A stretch of DNA of 64,000 bases. Source: CAWAWP01 sp963841205. Lineage in GTDB: Bacteria; Chloroflexota; Ktedonobacteria; Ktedonobacterales; JADMIN01. Below are positions 46,271 to 56,200 of this stretch, piece after piece. Within the stretch, counting starts at the first letter, position 1; the number at the start of each line of letters is the position of its first letter. The DNA is taken from the NCBI GenBank assembly GCA_963841205.1, contig CAWJCH010000019.1:124001-188000 (forward strand), written 5' to 3'. The notes beneath the pieces are model-generated. The model searched no databases. It was not told the DNA's origin and saw nothing but the letters and a program-made list of their open reading frames with translations. The translations under genes and the position numbers were made by a program.

Positions 46271-46693
46271 CTAGGCGTGCGTGCGCCCCGTGCGCAGGAT
46301 CATCGCCGACGCCTCGTGATGCGACGCCTGGCGCAGCGTGCCGGCGATCGCGGCCCAATCGTGCATCAAGTTCGCCTCAAGGCGCTCCAGCTGCCCGGCT
46401 AGCTGGTCATAGCGCGCCTGCTCGTCGAAGGTCCGCGGCGTAAGGTGATCGAGCGCGATCCACTCGTCCAGCCGCCCGATGGCGAACTGCGACGAACGCT
46501 CGAACCTCGTCATCGCAGCGTCGGCGAACTGGCGCAATCGCGTCGCCTCAATCTCGTGGCTCAGCGCCGCCTCGGCTCGCTGCCGCGCCAAATCATCGGC
46601 CACGTCGGGCGGAATCAGGCGCACCGTCGGCAGCCGCGAGATGTCGAGTGCGGCGCGATCGGAGGGCGTGTCGAAGAAGTGGGGTTCTGCCAT
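46271..46693 (-). CDS. Hypothetical helical protein
   Basis: 140 residues from ATG 46693 (GGAAAGG 8 nt upstream). The sequence is mostly amphipathic helix (DDLARQRAEAALSHEIEATR, RYDQLAGQLERLEANLMHDW). It has no Cys, no membrane segment and no known motif. Confidence 0.5.
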   Translation of the reverse strand: MAEPHFFDTPSDRAALDISRLPTVRLIPPDVADDLARQRAEAALSHEIEATRLRQFADAAMTRFERSSQFAIGRLDEWIALDHLTPRTFDEQARYDQLAGQLERLEANLMHDWAAIAGTLRQASHHEASAMILRTGRTHA

Positions 46694-47042
46694 TGCGCGA
46701 AGCCTTTCCCGCGAGCGGCGCCTCACGTCGTCCTGAGGGTCGCCCGCTGCCGCCTACAGTGCCCGGCCGCGTTGCTCGTGTCACAGCAAAATGGGTGCCG
46801 ACTTCTCTTCGAGAGTGCTCTGGAGAGCAGGCCACTCACAGCGTTTCAACGCACCATGTGAACGTACAGACGTTCAGCGCGGGACGATGGTCCCAGCCCA
46901 TGCCAATCTGAGGCCACACCAACGCGCGAAAGGCGGGTTGGCCGACTGTAATGCCACGATGCGCGCCTCAGCGTGACACCCCTCGCCACCAGGCCACCAC
47001 GCCACCACGCCACCACGCCACCACGCCACCACGATGGTGGTG
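46694..47042. other. 349-nt intergenic region holding an 8-bp tandem repeat
   Basis: Nothing coding was recognised. The right end carries the GCCACCAC array annotated separately; it begins right after the MFS stop in transcription order. Confidence 0.35.
46993..47040. repeat. Tandem repeat (GCCACCAC)x5 plus GATGGTGG
   Basis: Five exact 8-bp units at 46993-47032, followed by GATGGTGG at 47033-47040. The last part can pair with a unit to form a hairpin, possibly aiding termination after the MFS gene. Confidence 0.75.
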
Positions 47043-48326
47043 TCACTCCCCGCGCGCCACCACCACGTCCACCCCCGCCTCCAGCGCGTCCTCCCCATCG
47101 ATCGCGATTCCTGACATGGCGCGCGCTGGAAACAGCCGTCGCACCGCCGGCATCAGGAGTCCGGCGCACGCCACCGCGAAGGCCAAGCCCACCACAAGAA
47201 ACGGCAGACCAGGCGAGACGCCAAAGAGCACACCGGCGAGCGCCGCCATCACGAACGCGCCGCCCGTGCTTGCCGCCGTATAGTTCGCTTGCACCCGGCC
47301 CCGCAGCGCCGCCGGCGTCACCTCGGCCAGCAGCCCGTCGAGCGCGCTCCGGGCGATGCCCCCGGCGATCCCCTCCGTGGCCGAGAGCAGCACCAGCCAC
47401 AGCGCGCTCACCGGCAGGGCGTACGCGCAGTAGATCGCCGCGTAGATCACCAGCGACACGACGATCGGGCCATAGCGTCCGCGCCGGTCAGAGAAGCGCC
47501 CCGCCAGCGGCGCGAGCACCAGCGCGATGATCGCGTAGACCGTGTACGACAGACCGATCAGCTCCAGCGATGCCCCGCGCAGCAGCATGTAGATCGCCCA
47601 CAACGCGCTGATCACGCCTGCCGTCAGCCCAAGCGTCGCGCTCAACGCGTACGGCAGTAGCAGTCGCGACGCGAAGAGCGCCCGCCGGACCGCTCCCCGC
47701 GAGCCATCGACCTCGTCATGCGATGCAGCCTCCGCGGCCACGTGCGCCGGCAGAAAGACGTGCGCGAGCAGCGCGCCCACGAAGAGCGGCACCGCGGCAA
47801 CCAGAAACGCCGCACCATAGCTGACCTGGCTCGCCAACAGCGTACCGAACGCCGGACCCAGCACCAGCCCCACCATCTGCGCCGAGTCGAGAATCCCAAG
47901 CGCCTCACCCTGGCGCGACCGCGGCGCGAGCCCGTTCATCAGCGCACGCGCGGGCGGCAGGATGCCGACGATGGCGATGCCTTCCAACGCCCGCAAGCCG
48001 ATCAAGAGGCTAGGACTGCGCACGGGAATGTACGCCAGCACCAGCAACCCATGCACGAACAGGCCGCACCACAGGACGCGACGCTGGCCGACCCGATCCG
48101 CCAGCGCACCGATCGCCGGCGCGGCGAGGAAGCCCGAGAGCAACGCGGCGGAGGCCATCAGGCCGATCTCGAACGAGCTGGCGCCGAGCTGCTTGCCGTA
48201 GATCGCGCGCAGCGGCAGCACAAAGCCGACGCCCATATACGAAACGCCGACGGTCAGCGCCAACAGCAGCAATCGCGGAGAATACACGGCCTCCCTGGCC
48301 GTACCAACCGCGCCGCGCTGTGCCAC
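47043..48326 (-). CDS. Major facilitator superfamily transporter
   Basis: 427 residues from GTG 48326 (GAGGGAG 9 nt upstream); a GTG at 48344 is also possible. About twelve hydrophobic segments. The MFS motif A appears after TM2 as GALADRVGQRRVLWCG and again in the second half as GRFSDRRGRYGPI. It resembles DHA1-type drug exporters. Substrate unknown. The C terminus is short and acidic. Confidence 0.88.
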   Translation of the reverse strand: MAQRGAVGTAREAVYSPRLLLLALTVGVSYMGVGFVLPLRAIYGKQLGASSFEIGLMASAALLSGFLAAPAIGALADRVGQRRVLWCGLFVHGLLVLAYIPVRSPSLLIGLRALEGIAIVGILPPARALMNGLAPRSRQGEALGILDSAQMVGLVLGPAFGTLLASQVSYGAAFLVAAVPLFVGALLAHVFLPAHVAAEAASHDEVDGSRGAVRRALFASRLLLPYALSATLGLTAGVISALWAIYMLLRGASLELIGLSYTVYAIIALVLAPLAGRFSDRRGRYGPIVVSLVIYAAIYCAYALPVSALWLVLLSATEGIAGGIARSALDGLLAEVTPAALRGRVQANYTAASTGGAFVMAALAGVLFGVSPGLPFLVVGLAFAVACAGLLMPAVRRLFPARAMSGIAIDGEDALEAGVDVVVARGE

Positions 48327-48581
48327 GCTGATACACTCCCTCACCGGCTCGCGGAACTTTCCCAGCGGCGTAACTCGTGAATGCGCTCGTGAAAGAGCAG
48401 CACAACATAGCCCACGACCACGCAACGCCCAGAAGTCTCCCGCAGGGCTCCGGCCCGCATCGTCCATTGCATATCAAAACGGTAGCGCGACCCCATAGGC
48501 GAATCACATTGCCATGAGTGTCGCGCTACCGCCTTCTCACCTGCGCTTCGGAGTTCTCTCCAGAGCGCCGTGGCAGGACCG

Positions 48582-48990
48582 CTAGCCGATACGCACCAGC
48601 ACGATCACCGGCAGGACGCGCGTCGTCTTCGTCACGTAGTCGGCAAAGCCGGGCATCAGTTCCGCGTGATGCGCGAAGAGCCGATCCCGCTCCTCGCCCT
48701 CCGTCACCGTCGCCCGCGCCTCGAACTTCTCGCCGCCCAACTCCACCGTCACGATCGGGTTCGCCACCAGATTGCCGAACCAGTCAGGATTCGTCGGCGC
48801 GCCGCCCTTCGAAGCCACGATCACGATGCGGTCGCCATCGGTCGAGTAAGGCCACCGGAGAGGTCCGCGGCAGACCGCTCTTGACCCCTGTCGTCGTCAG
48901 CAACAGCAGTCTTTCGTTGCCGTCGGGAGCACCACTGCTGGCGCGGAACCGCTCGATGACCTGTTGGTTGTAGTTCGCTGGGCTGCTCAT
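48582..48990 (-). pseudogene. F420-dependent nitroreductase (DDN) family gene, one-base frameshift
   Basis: ATG 48990 begins MSSPANYNQQVIERFRASSG, then LLLLTTTGVKSGLPRTSPVA. The frame must shift by one (extra base in the AA at 48848-48849) to continue YSTDGDRIVIVASKGGAPT, then NPDWFGNLVANPIVTVELGG and the normal end. The corrected product has 136 residues and matches the deazaflavin-dependent nitroreductase family (TTTGRKSG, ASKGGAPxNPxWYxNL). The total of 409 nt is 136 codons plus one base. It could be a real mutation or a sequencing error in a homopolymer. Confidence 0.85.
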
Positions 48991-49319
48991 GAATTCTCCT
49001 GGAATGCGTCACTCGTAAACACCACGCACAACGCCCATGGTCAAGCCACATCACAGGCCCTCGGGCGTTCCGGTAGATCGTACCAGCCGCGCGCAGTCTC
49101 GCCCTCGGCCAATCGACCAGGATCGCACTCCCCGTCCCGCCAGCCCGGTCGCCACCGCATACCTGTAGAGGTGCCCTTGCCTCGCACGCGGGCGAGCGTC
49201 CATTGATACCGCATCGTTATTGACTCAAAACCGATGCTAACTTCTCTGTAACGCGCCTGCCATAGGCTTCCAGAGGCTTCTATTCAGGGTGATCCATAGG
49301 TCAGCACAGGAGGCATGAG
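48991..49319. other. 330-nt intergenic region
   Basis: No gene seen. TTGACT at 49220-49225 lacks a good -10 at normal spacing. It separates the divergent reductase pseudogene and the DUF7144 gene, so it should hold promoters for both. Confidence 0.3.
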
Positions 49320-49763
49320 ATGGCAGCAGCACGTCAACCGGACAACTTGAGGGATTGGCAGGCCACCTTAGACCGACGTCCCGGCCTCGTCACGTTCGCG
49401 GCTATCATGATGTTTCTGGTCGCCGGATTCCAGATCATGTTCGCCATCCTCGAGTTCGCGCGCGCGACTTGGGTCGCGGTTAATGTCGAAGGGACCATAG
49501 GAGGCCCACTCTGGCTCTGGGGTATCATCGATGTCCTGTTCGGCCTCGTCGCGCTCTATGCCGGCGTTGACATCCTACGAGGGGGCGACGTGGGGCGCAT
49601 CGTCGGCATCATCATCGCCGCATTCAGCGCGCTGCGATGGTTCTTCTACATTCCCGCGGCGCCCTGGGCGGCGGTCGTCGTGATCGTCGTGGACGTCCTG
49701 ATCATCTACGGGCTCGCCGCGCATGGAGAGTATTTCCGCCGCTCGACCTTTCCCAATCCGTGA
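49320..49763 (+). CDS. DUF7144-type four-helix membrane protein
   Basis: 147 residues; ATG 49320 with AGGAGG 6 nt upstream. Four hydrophobic segments: FAAIMMFLVAGFQIMFAILE, LWLWGIIDVLFGLVALYAGV, IVGIIIAAFSALRWFFYI and AAVVVIVVDVLIIYGLA. The pattern fits the DUF7144 (SPW-like) inner-membrane family of unknown function. The insertion at its 3' side comes right after the stop. Confidence 0.8.
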   Translation: MAAARQPDNLRDWQATLDRRPGLVTFAAIMMFLVAGFQIMFAILEFARATWVAVNVEGTIGGPLWLWGIIDVLFGLVALYAGVDILRGGDVGRIVGIIIAAFSALRWFFYIPAAPWAAVVVIVVDVLIIYGLAAHGEYFRRSTFPNP

Positions 49764-49777
49764 ACAGGCCGCCCGAG

Positions 49778-51028
49778 TGTGCGGCACACTGACACTCCGC
49801 ACGGGCTAAAGCCGGCGGGTTCTCGGTTCAACCCCGCAGGCATCCCCGCGAGTCCCCGAAGGCGCTGCCCGCGCCATAGGATGTTCCTGGCCGCGTTCTC
49901 GTCGCGGTCGAGCACGAGGCCGCAGGCTGGGCAGACGTGGGTGCGCGCGCTCCGCGCAAGGATTTCTGGACGCGCTCCCCACAGCCTGCACCAGTCCTGC
50001 GACGTGTACGCCGGGTTGACCGCTTCCACTCGCTTCCCGGCGCATGCTGCCTTGCAGGCGAGGATGGAGAGGAAGTGGCCCCATCCCGGCGTCCTGGATG
50101 CTCGTGTTGAGGCCGGCCTTGCGGCTGGCCCCGTTGCGCACATAGCCGCCGTTGCCGTCCGGCTTGGTGCCGGACGGCGGCGCAAGTTGGCGGGTTGAAT
50201 GGCCTCGACGTCGATCGTGTCGTAGCGCCGCACGAGGGCGAGCGCCGTCTTATGGTGGAAGTCGGCGCGCTGGCGCTGCACGTCTTGGTGTGCCCGGGCA
50301 AGCAGGGTGACCGCTTTGCGTCTCCGGTGACTCCCCACGCGTCAGCGCCGCGCCACGCGCCGCTGGCACTGCTTGAGATGGCGCTCGGCTTTCCGGTACT
50401 GGCGCGGGTTCTCCACGACCTCCCCATCCGCCGTGCTGAGAAAGACCTTCAGCCCCACATCGATGCCGGTCTCTTTGCCGGTGAGTGGCAGCGGCTCGGC
50501 AGGCACCTCCGCGCACGAGCAGCAGACGTACCAGCCGTCCGCCTCTTTGCTGATCGTCACGGTCTCAGGCGTGCCGGCAATCGGGCGCGACCAATGGACC
50601 GCGATACGGCCGATCTTCGACAGCACCAGATGCCCGTTATCCAGTCGGGCGCCGTTGCCAAACTCCTTGTAGGTGAGAGAGTGCCAGCGGTTACGCCCCT
50701 GAAAGCGCGGAAAGCCCGGCTGCTCGCCATTCGCCACCCGCCGGAAGAACGCCTGATAGGTCTTGTCGAGCCGGGCCAGCACGTCCTGCAGGACGTGGCG
50801 GTGGACGGCGGCGTACTCCGGGAAGTCCGCCCGGATCGCCTTCAACTCGGCTTCCTGCTGGTGGCGCGTGACGGAGACGTGGCACCGATGCCAGGCGGTG
50901 AGACGCTGTTCGAGGGCGGTGTTGTAGAGCGCGCGACACCGCCAGAGCACCTCGTCCAGCGCCCGTTCCTGGGAGGGCGTCGGGCGCAGCTTCTCTTTGT
51001 AGGTCTTGCGTCCGGTTGACTGCTGCAT
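49778..51028 (-). pseudogene. tnpB: TnpB RNA-guided nuclease homologue, disrupted
   Basis: It starts at 51028 (KTYKEKLRPTPSQERALDEV), runs through ETGIDVGLKVFLSTADGEVV (first RuvC Asp) and stops at TGA 50344-50342 after QCQRRVARR. The same frame resumes RRRKAVTLLARAHQDV and YDTIDVEAI, then needs a shift into YVRNGASRKAGLNTSIQDAG and back to WGHFLSILACKAACAGKRVE. A further shift pair disrupts the first zinc knuckle, CGERVQKSL lying in another frame. THVCPACGLVLDRDENAARN closes the RuvC/zinc region. At least one stop and four shifts make it inactive. Confidence 0.87.
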
Positions 51029-51140
51029 AGGGTTCTATTCTGTCTGATTGGCATGGAACCGGCAAGGGCCGAGGCCGAGAGCGCCCCGCCGCCGCCGTCA
51101 AAATGGCGCGGCGTGCGGCGGGCTAAAGCCTCTTCTGTCA
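49778..51140 (-). mobile_element. IS1341-type (IS200/IS605 family) element with decayed tnpB
   Basis: It contains one tnpB-like gene and no tnpA. Both ends carry CTTTAGCCCG-type hairpins: GGCTTTAGCCCGCC near 51120 upstream of tnpB, and CCGGCTTTAGCCCGTGCGG near 49805 downstream. Boundaries are approximate: the left end may abut TGAC at 51140-51137, and the right end lies near 49785. The right end also holds an imperfect inverted repeat that could terminate the DUF7144 transcript. Confidence 0.65.
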
Positions 51141-51203
51141 GGAAGCGGATGGTGTGTAGAGGTACATTTGGTCGGGCCATCCGGCATCGCTAATCCAGCA
51201 GTT

Positions 51204-51452
51204 ATCAGCTCGCGCGGCGTGAAGACCCCTGGCTTGAGCCATGGGGAGGAAACGCCGCGCGCCGTCAGGCGCTCCCGACCACCGGACACCAAACGACCAG
51301 GTGTGCGATACGTACGCCCTACCGCAGGGCCTGCGGGAAGGTACGCGTGTGGAGGTGGCTTCGGGCCACGACAGGACCGTGTACGACGCTCCTAGCTCGC
51401 TAGGTGAGCGGTGGTCAGCCCAAGAATCCCCCGGCTTCAGCCGTGGGGAGTG
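51204..51452 (-). mobile_element. Passive IS200/IS605-type element, copy 2 (249 bp)
   Basis: Same length and structure as copy 1, with TTGAC on its left side (51457-51453 read on the minus strand). The TGA of this target is also the stop codon of the lipoprotein gene. The central palindrome is less perfect here (CTCCTAGC/GCTAGGTG). It lies 64 nt from the left end of the decayed tnpB element but seems to be a separate insertion. Confidence 0.8.
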
Positions 51453-51453
51453 G

Positions 51454-52470
51454 TCAACGAAGAGCAATGCGCCGAAGCGAGGCGTCGGCGCGAGCATCGC
51501 AGATCTGATGGCCTGTAGAGAGCAACGTCGAGCGCTGGCCGGTATCGAGGCTGATGCGATCGATGCTTGTATCCGTGTCGGGATCGATCGCCGCCAATGA
51601 TGCGTCTGAGAGCCATACAGGATGATCGAAGCCGGAAGCGACAGACCCGAGCGCTTGTGTGACCGCAGGCCCAATCAGGGGAGGATCGTTGCTCGGTCGC
51701 GCGGCGAGAACACTTGCCGGTACATCGACCGTGAAGAGTTGCTCGCCTGCGTCGCCCTCAACATCAAGGAATGCCAGCTTCGAGCCATCCGGCGACCACG
51801 AGAGCGAGCTGACGTGGCAGAAGAGTCCCGGTGATCCCGGCCAGGGGAATCCGGGCAACGCCAGCGAAGCCGTCCGCAGCAGCGCCGTCTGCGCGTCATT
51901 CCGTGCGTAGAGGCTAATCAGGCACTCCGAGGGCGAGCCGCCCGACTCCACAATCGCCATGCGCCGCCCATCCGGTGACCACGCCGGCGCAGCCTCGCCA
52001 AGGCCCAATCCATCCGGCTCCAACGGCACCAGGCTAGACTGCCCAGCGCTCGGATCGAGCGGTATCCTCAGCAATCCGCCCGAGGTGAGGCAAAGAATCC
52101 ATCGCCCATCGGGCGCGACGTCCACTCCATCGACGCAACTCACGTCAAGCGGCGAGACTTGATGGATGTCGCTGCCGTCAACACCAGCGTCATACAGATA
52201 CCGCACCTGAAAGATCACCCGCATGCCGGCGCGCGATGAGTACGCGCTGAGACCGATGATACCCTGGGCGTGCTCAAGAAACGCGGAGAGTTGAGGAATC
52301 ACCTGCACCCCTGCCGCACTGAGAGGCACCCGTGTTTCCAGCGGACTCGGGCATGGGCTCTGGTCGCACACGGTCGCCTGCGAGCACGCGGAGAGCAAGA
52401 TGGCGAGCATGCAGCAGCCGAGCAACAGGCTCCCACCGATCGACCGCAGCGGCAAAAGCGTCCATCTCAC
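51454..52470 (-). CDS. Lipoprotein with TolB/PD40-like beta-propeller repeats
   Basis: 338 residues. A signal peptide with lipobox ends LLSACSQ. Repeats of the PD40 type follow: DVAPDGRWILCL, PAWSPDGRRMAIVESGG, LSWSPDGSKLAFLDVEG and a final DARADASLRRIALR. It would sit on the outer face of the membrane and bind a ligand or partner. The TGA stop lies within the TTGAC target of element copy 2, so the insertion is exactly at the gene end. Six blades would be usual, so a slightly longer ancestral gene cannot be excluded. Confidence 0.8.
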   Translation of the reverse strand: MRWTLLPLRSIGGSLLLGCCMLAILLSACSQATVCDQSPCPSPLETRVPLSAAGVQVIPQLSAFLEHAQGIIGLSAYSSRAGMRVIFQVRYLYDAGVDGSDIHQVSPLDVSCVDGVDVAPDGRWILCLTSGGLLRIPLDPSAGQSSLVPLEPDGLGLGEAAPAWSPDGRRMAIVESGGSPSECLISLYARNDAQTALLRTASLALPGFPWPGSPGLFCHVSSLSWSPDGSKLAFLDVEGDAGEQLFTVDVPASVLAARPSNDPPLIGPAVTQALGSVASGFDHPVWLSDASLAAIDPDTDTSIDRISLDTGQRSTLLSTGHQICDARADASLRRIALR

Positions 52471-52646
52471 CAGATGCCTCCCCAGTCAGGCGCGCTCCGA
52501 AGTCACGTGTGCGCCTGCTCCAACTCTACATTCCTACGCCCAGCACGAGGCATCACTCTCGCACCGCAGGTGTCAGCGGGTGGCCGAATAGAAACGCGAA
52601 CGACACTGGGACATGCCCAGGTCGCCATGCCCTGCTCGCACGTTAC

Positions 52647-52675
52647 TTGCGCCTCAGAGAATCACGTGGTATACT
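52647..52675 (+). promoter_or_regulatory. Promoter TTGCGC-17-TATACT upstream of the nuclease-helicase gene
   Basis: TTGCGC at 52647-52652 and TATACT at 52670-52675, spacer 17 nt. It has identical hexamers and spacing to the promoter at 12356. The downstream gene begins at 53290, leaving a leader of about 600 nt. Confidence 0.55.
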
Positions 52676-52684
52676 CGGCCTAAC

Positions 52685-52704
52685 GATAGAACATATATTC
52701 TATC
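52685..52704. promoter_or_regulatory. Operator-like palindrome at the transcription start
   Basis: GATAGAA and TTCTATC are perfect inverted arms around a 6-nt AT-rich spacer. The palindrome begins 9 nt after the -10 box, so a bound protein would block early transcription. Confidence 0.5.
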
Positions 52705-53289
52705 ACCCTTCTGCGCGTAGCCCCTATCACTCCCCTCCGTCCGGTTCCAAGGATGCTCGGCCGTGTCCACCCCCTCTCCCTCGCTCACGCCCACCCTGCC
52801 ACAGCGACCGCGCGATTTCCCAGCGTCGGCCCGGCACGCCGGCGCCGCGACCCATTTCCGCCCGGCGCTCCTGCGCCGTCCTAGCGTCCCCGACTCACCC
52901 GAAACCCTTCTCGATGACGCGAAAGCGGAAAGAAACGGAAATCGCCGCGCGACGAATGTGCGATCCGCGCAGCCCACAACATCTGGAAAATTCGCCACTC
53001 GCGCAGCGCAATTCCCTTCACCCGCTCCCCACTCCGGAGACCCTCCTTGCGTCAAATGCCGATCCAGCCTGCTCTCAGCCCTATTTTCGCCCCCTCCGAC
53101 GCTCCGCCCTACCTCGCTTCCGCCTCCGCGAAACTCCACGCTACGTTCCCCCGTCCCTCCACCTCCAACGGTCCCACCCCGCCCCCATCCGAATCGTCAC
53201 GCTCGCTTGACGCCAACCCGCCCGCGCCATAGACTGCCAGGCACCACCGCCGATCCACCCGGAGATCGCCGGGCACCACAGGAGGACGC
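52705..53289 (+). other. Long pyrimidine-rich leader before the nuclease-helicase gene
   Basis: No convincing gene; the long open frames here are composition artefacts. It contains ATTTCCG and CGGAAAT segments that could pair, as well as motifs shared with the 12385-12730 leader. Confidence 0.35.
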
Positions 53290-56200
53290 ATGGAGGCAGA
53301 CGTCGCCGGCGCCGCGTATCCCACCAGCGCCCCGTCTTGCTTCCTCTGTCCCTACGGCGACCACCCATGCGACGTCCCATCCGCCGAGGGCCACATCCTG
53401 CGCGTCGCCGCCCACGGCCTCAAAGGCGCGCAGCCCGTCGTTCTGCTGCGCCAAATGGACGGTGATGAGGTCGCCATCGTCCTACCAGAGCATGCCCGCC
53501 AACTCGTCACCCTCCTGCTCGACCTGCCGCCGGCCCTCCTGCACACCCTCACCCTGCGCGTCTTCCACCTCCTGCGCGCGGGCGACGCGAGCGGCCAGCA
53601 GATCGACGGCGAGCCGCGACGTCTCACTCTGCGCAGCACCTCCGTTAGCGCCGTCATCTTCGAGCCGGACGTCCTGCTCAACATCACCGACATCAACAAT
53701 GCCGAATACTGCGTGCGCCAGTACCCGCTTCGCCGCATGGCGCCCTCGCCGCCCACCGCTGCCACCCTGCGCGGCAGCATCCTCCATGCCGCCTTCCGGG
53801 GCATGCTCAAGGGTGAGCCGGGTGAGCCGCGCGCCCACCTCGACCGCGCCATCCGCGCCTCCGACGCCGACCTTGCCTTGCGCCAGCTCCCCGAAGACGT
53901 CCTCGCCGCCGAGGCCGCGCCCCACCTGGATGCCCTCGCCGCCTGGCACGCCGCCGAGCGTGGCAACCTCTGGGACCACAACGTCCAAGTCCGCGCCGAG
54001 ACCTTCCTCCTCGCCCCCGAAGTTGGCCTGCGCGGCCGTCTCGACTTCCTCCTGCAAGATGCCCGCGGCGGCTCCCTCCTCGAGCTCAAGACCGGCCAGG
54101 TGCGCAGCGATCCCGCCAGCCTGCCCAAGCGCGAGCATCGCTGGCAGGTCTACGGTTATCAGACCCTTCTCGCGGTCCGCCGCCCCGCGGACGCCCATCG
54201 CCCCGGCGCCACCCTGCTCTACAGCGGCACGCCCAGCCGCGCTGAGAGCTATGGTGTACCCTTCGCCCTCCGCGAGTTGCACCGCGTCCTCGATCTGCGC
54301 AACCAGCTCGTCTTCACCCACGCCACCGGCCACGTCCCAAAACCGCCCGGTGCCGCCAAGTGTGGGCGCTGCATGCTCCGCCAGACCTGCCTTCGTGCCT
54401 CGCAGCTCCTCGCCTGGGACCCACCGCCCAACGACGACCTCGCCGACGCCGGCGACCCCATCGCCGAGGCCGACGCTGCTTGGTTCAATGAGACCTACGA
54501 TCAGCTTCGCGTCGAAGGTCGCGCCGCCGAGGCCCAATCCACCGCACTCTGGCGCCTCACGCCCCAGCAGCGCCGCGAGGCCGGCATGGCCCTCGGCGGA
54601 CTCCAGGCCGAGGGCGATCCGCAGCCGACGCCCAGCGGCGAGTGGGAATACACCTTTCGCTGCGACAACGCCTCCGAGCTGCGCGAAGGCGATCAGGTGC
54701 TGCTCAGCGACGGCGACCCCATCCGTGGCGAGGTCGTCACCGGCTCGATCTTGCGCCTCAGCGAGCGCGGCGTCACCGTCTGGACTCCAGAGCGCATCGC
54801 CCATCCCACCCTGCTCGACCGCTACTCCAGCGACATCGTCCACGACCGCACCGTGCGCAACCTCTGGCGCTGGCTCCAGGCGCCCGCCCACCTGCGCGAC
54901 CTGGTTGCAGGCCGACGCGCCCCTACCTTCGCCGACGGTCCGCCGCCCGTCGATCTCCCAAGCGACCTCAACCCAGAGCAGCGCACCGCTATCCTCCGTG
55001 CCCTCTCCGCAAAGGACTTCCTCTTGATCCAGGGACCCCCTGGGACCGGCAAAACCCGCGTCGTCGCCGAGATCGCCCGCCTCGCCATGGCCCGTGGCGA
55101 GCGCGTCCTGCTGGCCGCATTCACCAATCAGGCTGTCGATAACGTCCTCTTGCGCCTTGCGGGCGATGGTCACCACACGTTCGTGCGCCTCGGCCACGCC
55201 CTCAGCGTCGATCCCGCGCTCCACCCCTACCGCCTCGCCGAGCAAGCCGCCCGCCTTACCGCCACCGACGACGCCGATCCCGACACCTTCGACGCTCCCT
55301 ATCCCGACATGATCACCATCGATCAGGAGACGGCCACGACCGATCGCGCCGGGGCGCCCGATCCCGAAACGCTCCGCAAGGCGCTGTTGCGCGCGCCGCT
55401 CGTCGCCTCTACCACCGCCACGTGGTCCGCCGAGCGCTACGACGGGGCCGGCGAGCCGCTCACCTTCGACCTTGCCCTCGTCGATGAGGCCAGCCAGCTC
55501 ACTACCCCCGCCCTCCTCGGCGCACTCCGCTTCGCCAAACGCTTCGTCCTCGTCGGCGACGAGCGCCAGCTCCCGCCGCTGGTCGTCAGTCGCGAAGCGT
55601 CGGAGCGCGGCCTGGGCCGCTCCCTCTTCGTCTCGCTGAGTGAGCGCTGTGGTGCCGACGCATCCGTCTCCTTGCGCGCCCAGTACCGCATGCACCCGAC
55701 GATCTGCGACTTCCCCAGCGCCGAGTTCTACGATGGCGCGCTCGAAGCTGCCGGACTCGCCCGCACCGCCCGACTCGACCTCACCTTCGACGCGCTCGAT
55801 CCCCTACGCCCGATCCTCGATCCCGCCCGCCCCATGCTCTTCATCGACCTGCGCGACGGCGAGCGCGCAGGCAAAGTCAGCCATGCCCAGGCGGAGGTCC
55901 TGCGGCGGCTGGCCCTCGCCCTCCGCGAGCGCGGCGTCCCGGCGGATCAGATCGGCATCGTCGCCCCCTTCCGCGCGCAGGTCGCCGCCGTGCGCCAGCG
56001 TCTGGCCGCTAGCGGCGAGTCCGAGATCGCCGTGGATACCGTCGATCGCTTCCAGGGCGCCGAGCGCCGCATCATATTCCTCTCCTTCGGCGGGCGCATC
56101 ACCGACCCCGCTCAGATGCCCGACGGACGCGGCGCCGATTTCGTCGCCGATCCCCATCGCCTGAACGTCGCCCTCACCCGCGCGCAGCGCAAACTAATCC

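Noticed and set aside
45945..46358. A 137-codon minus-strand frame over the tandem hairpins
   Set aside because: It crosses both hairpins, has no start signal and no recognisable protein features.
46993..47040. The GCCACCAC array as a CRISPR
   Set aside because: The unit is 8 bp with no spacers and no cas genes are nearby.
52763..55027. A 754-codon plus-strand frame and a 737-codon minus-strand frame over the helicase gene
   Set aside because: Pro/Ser/Ala or Gly/Glu/Ala rich with no motifs; the helicase frame explains the region fully.
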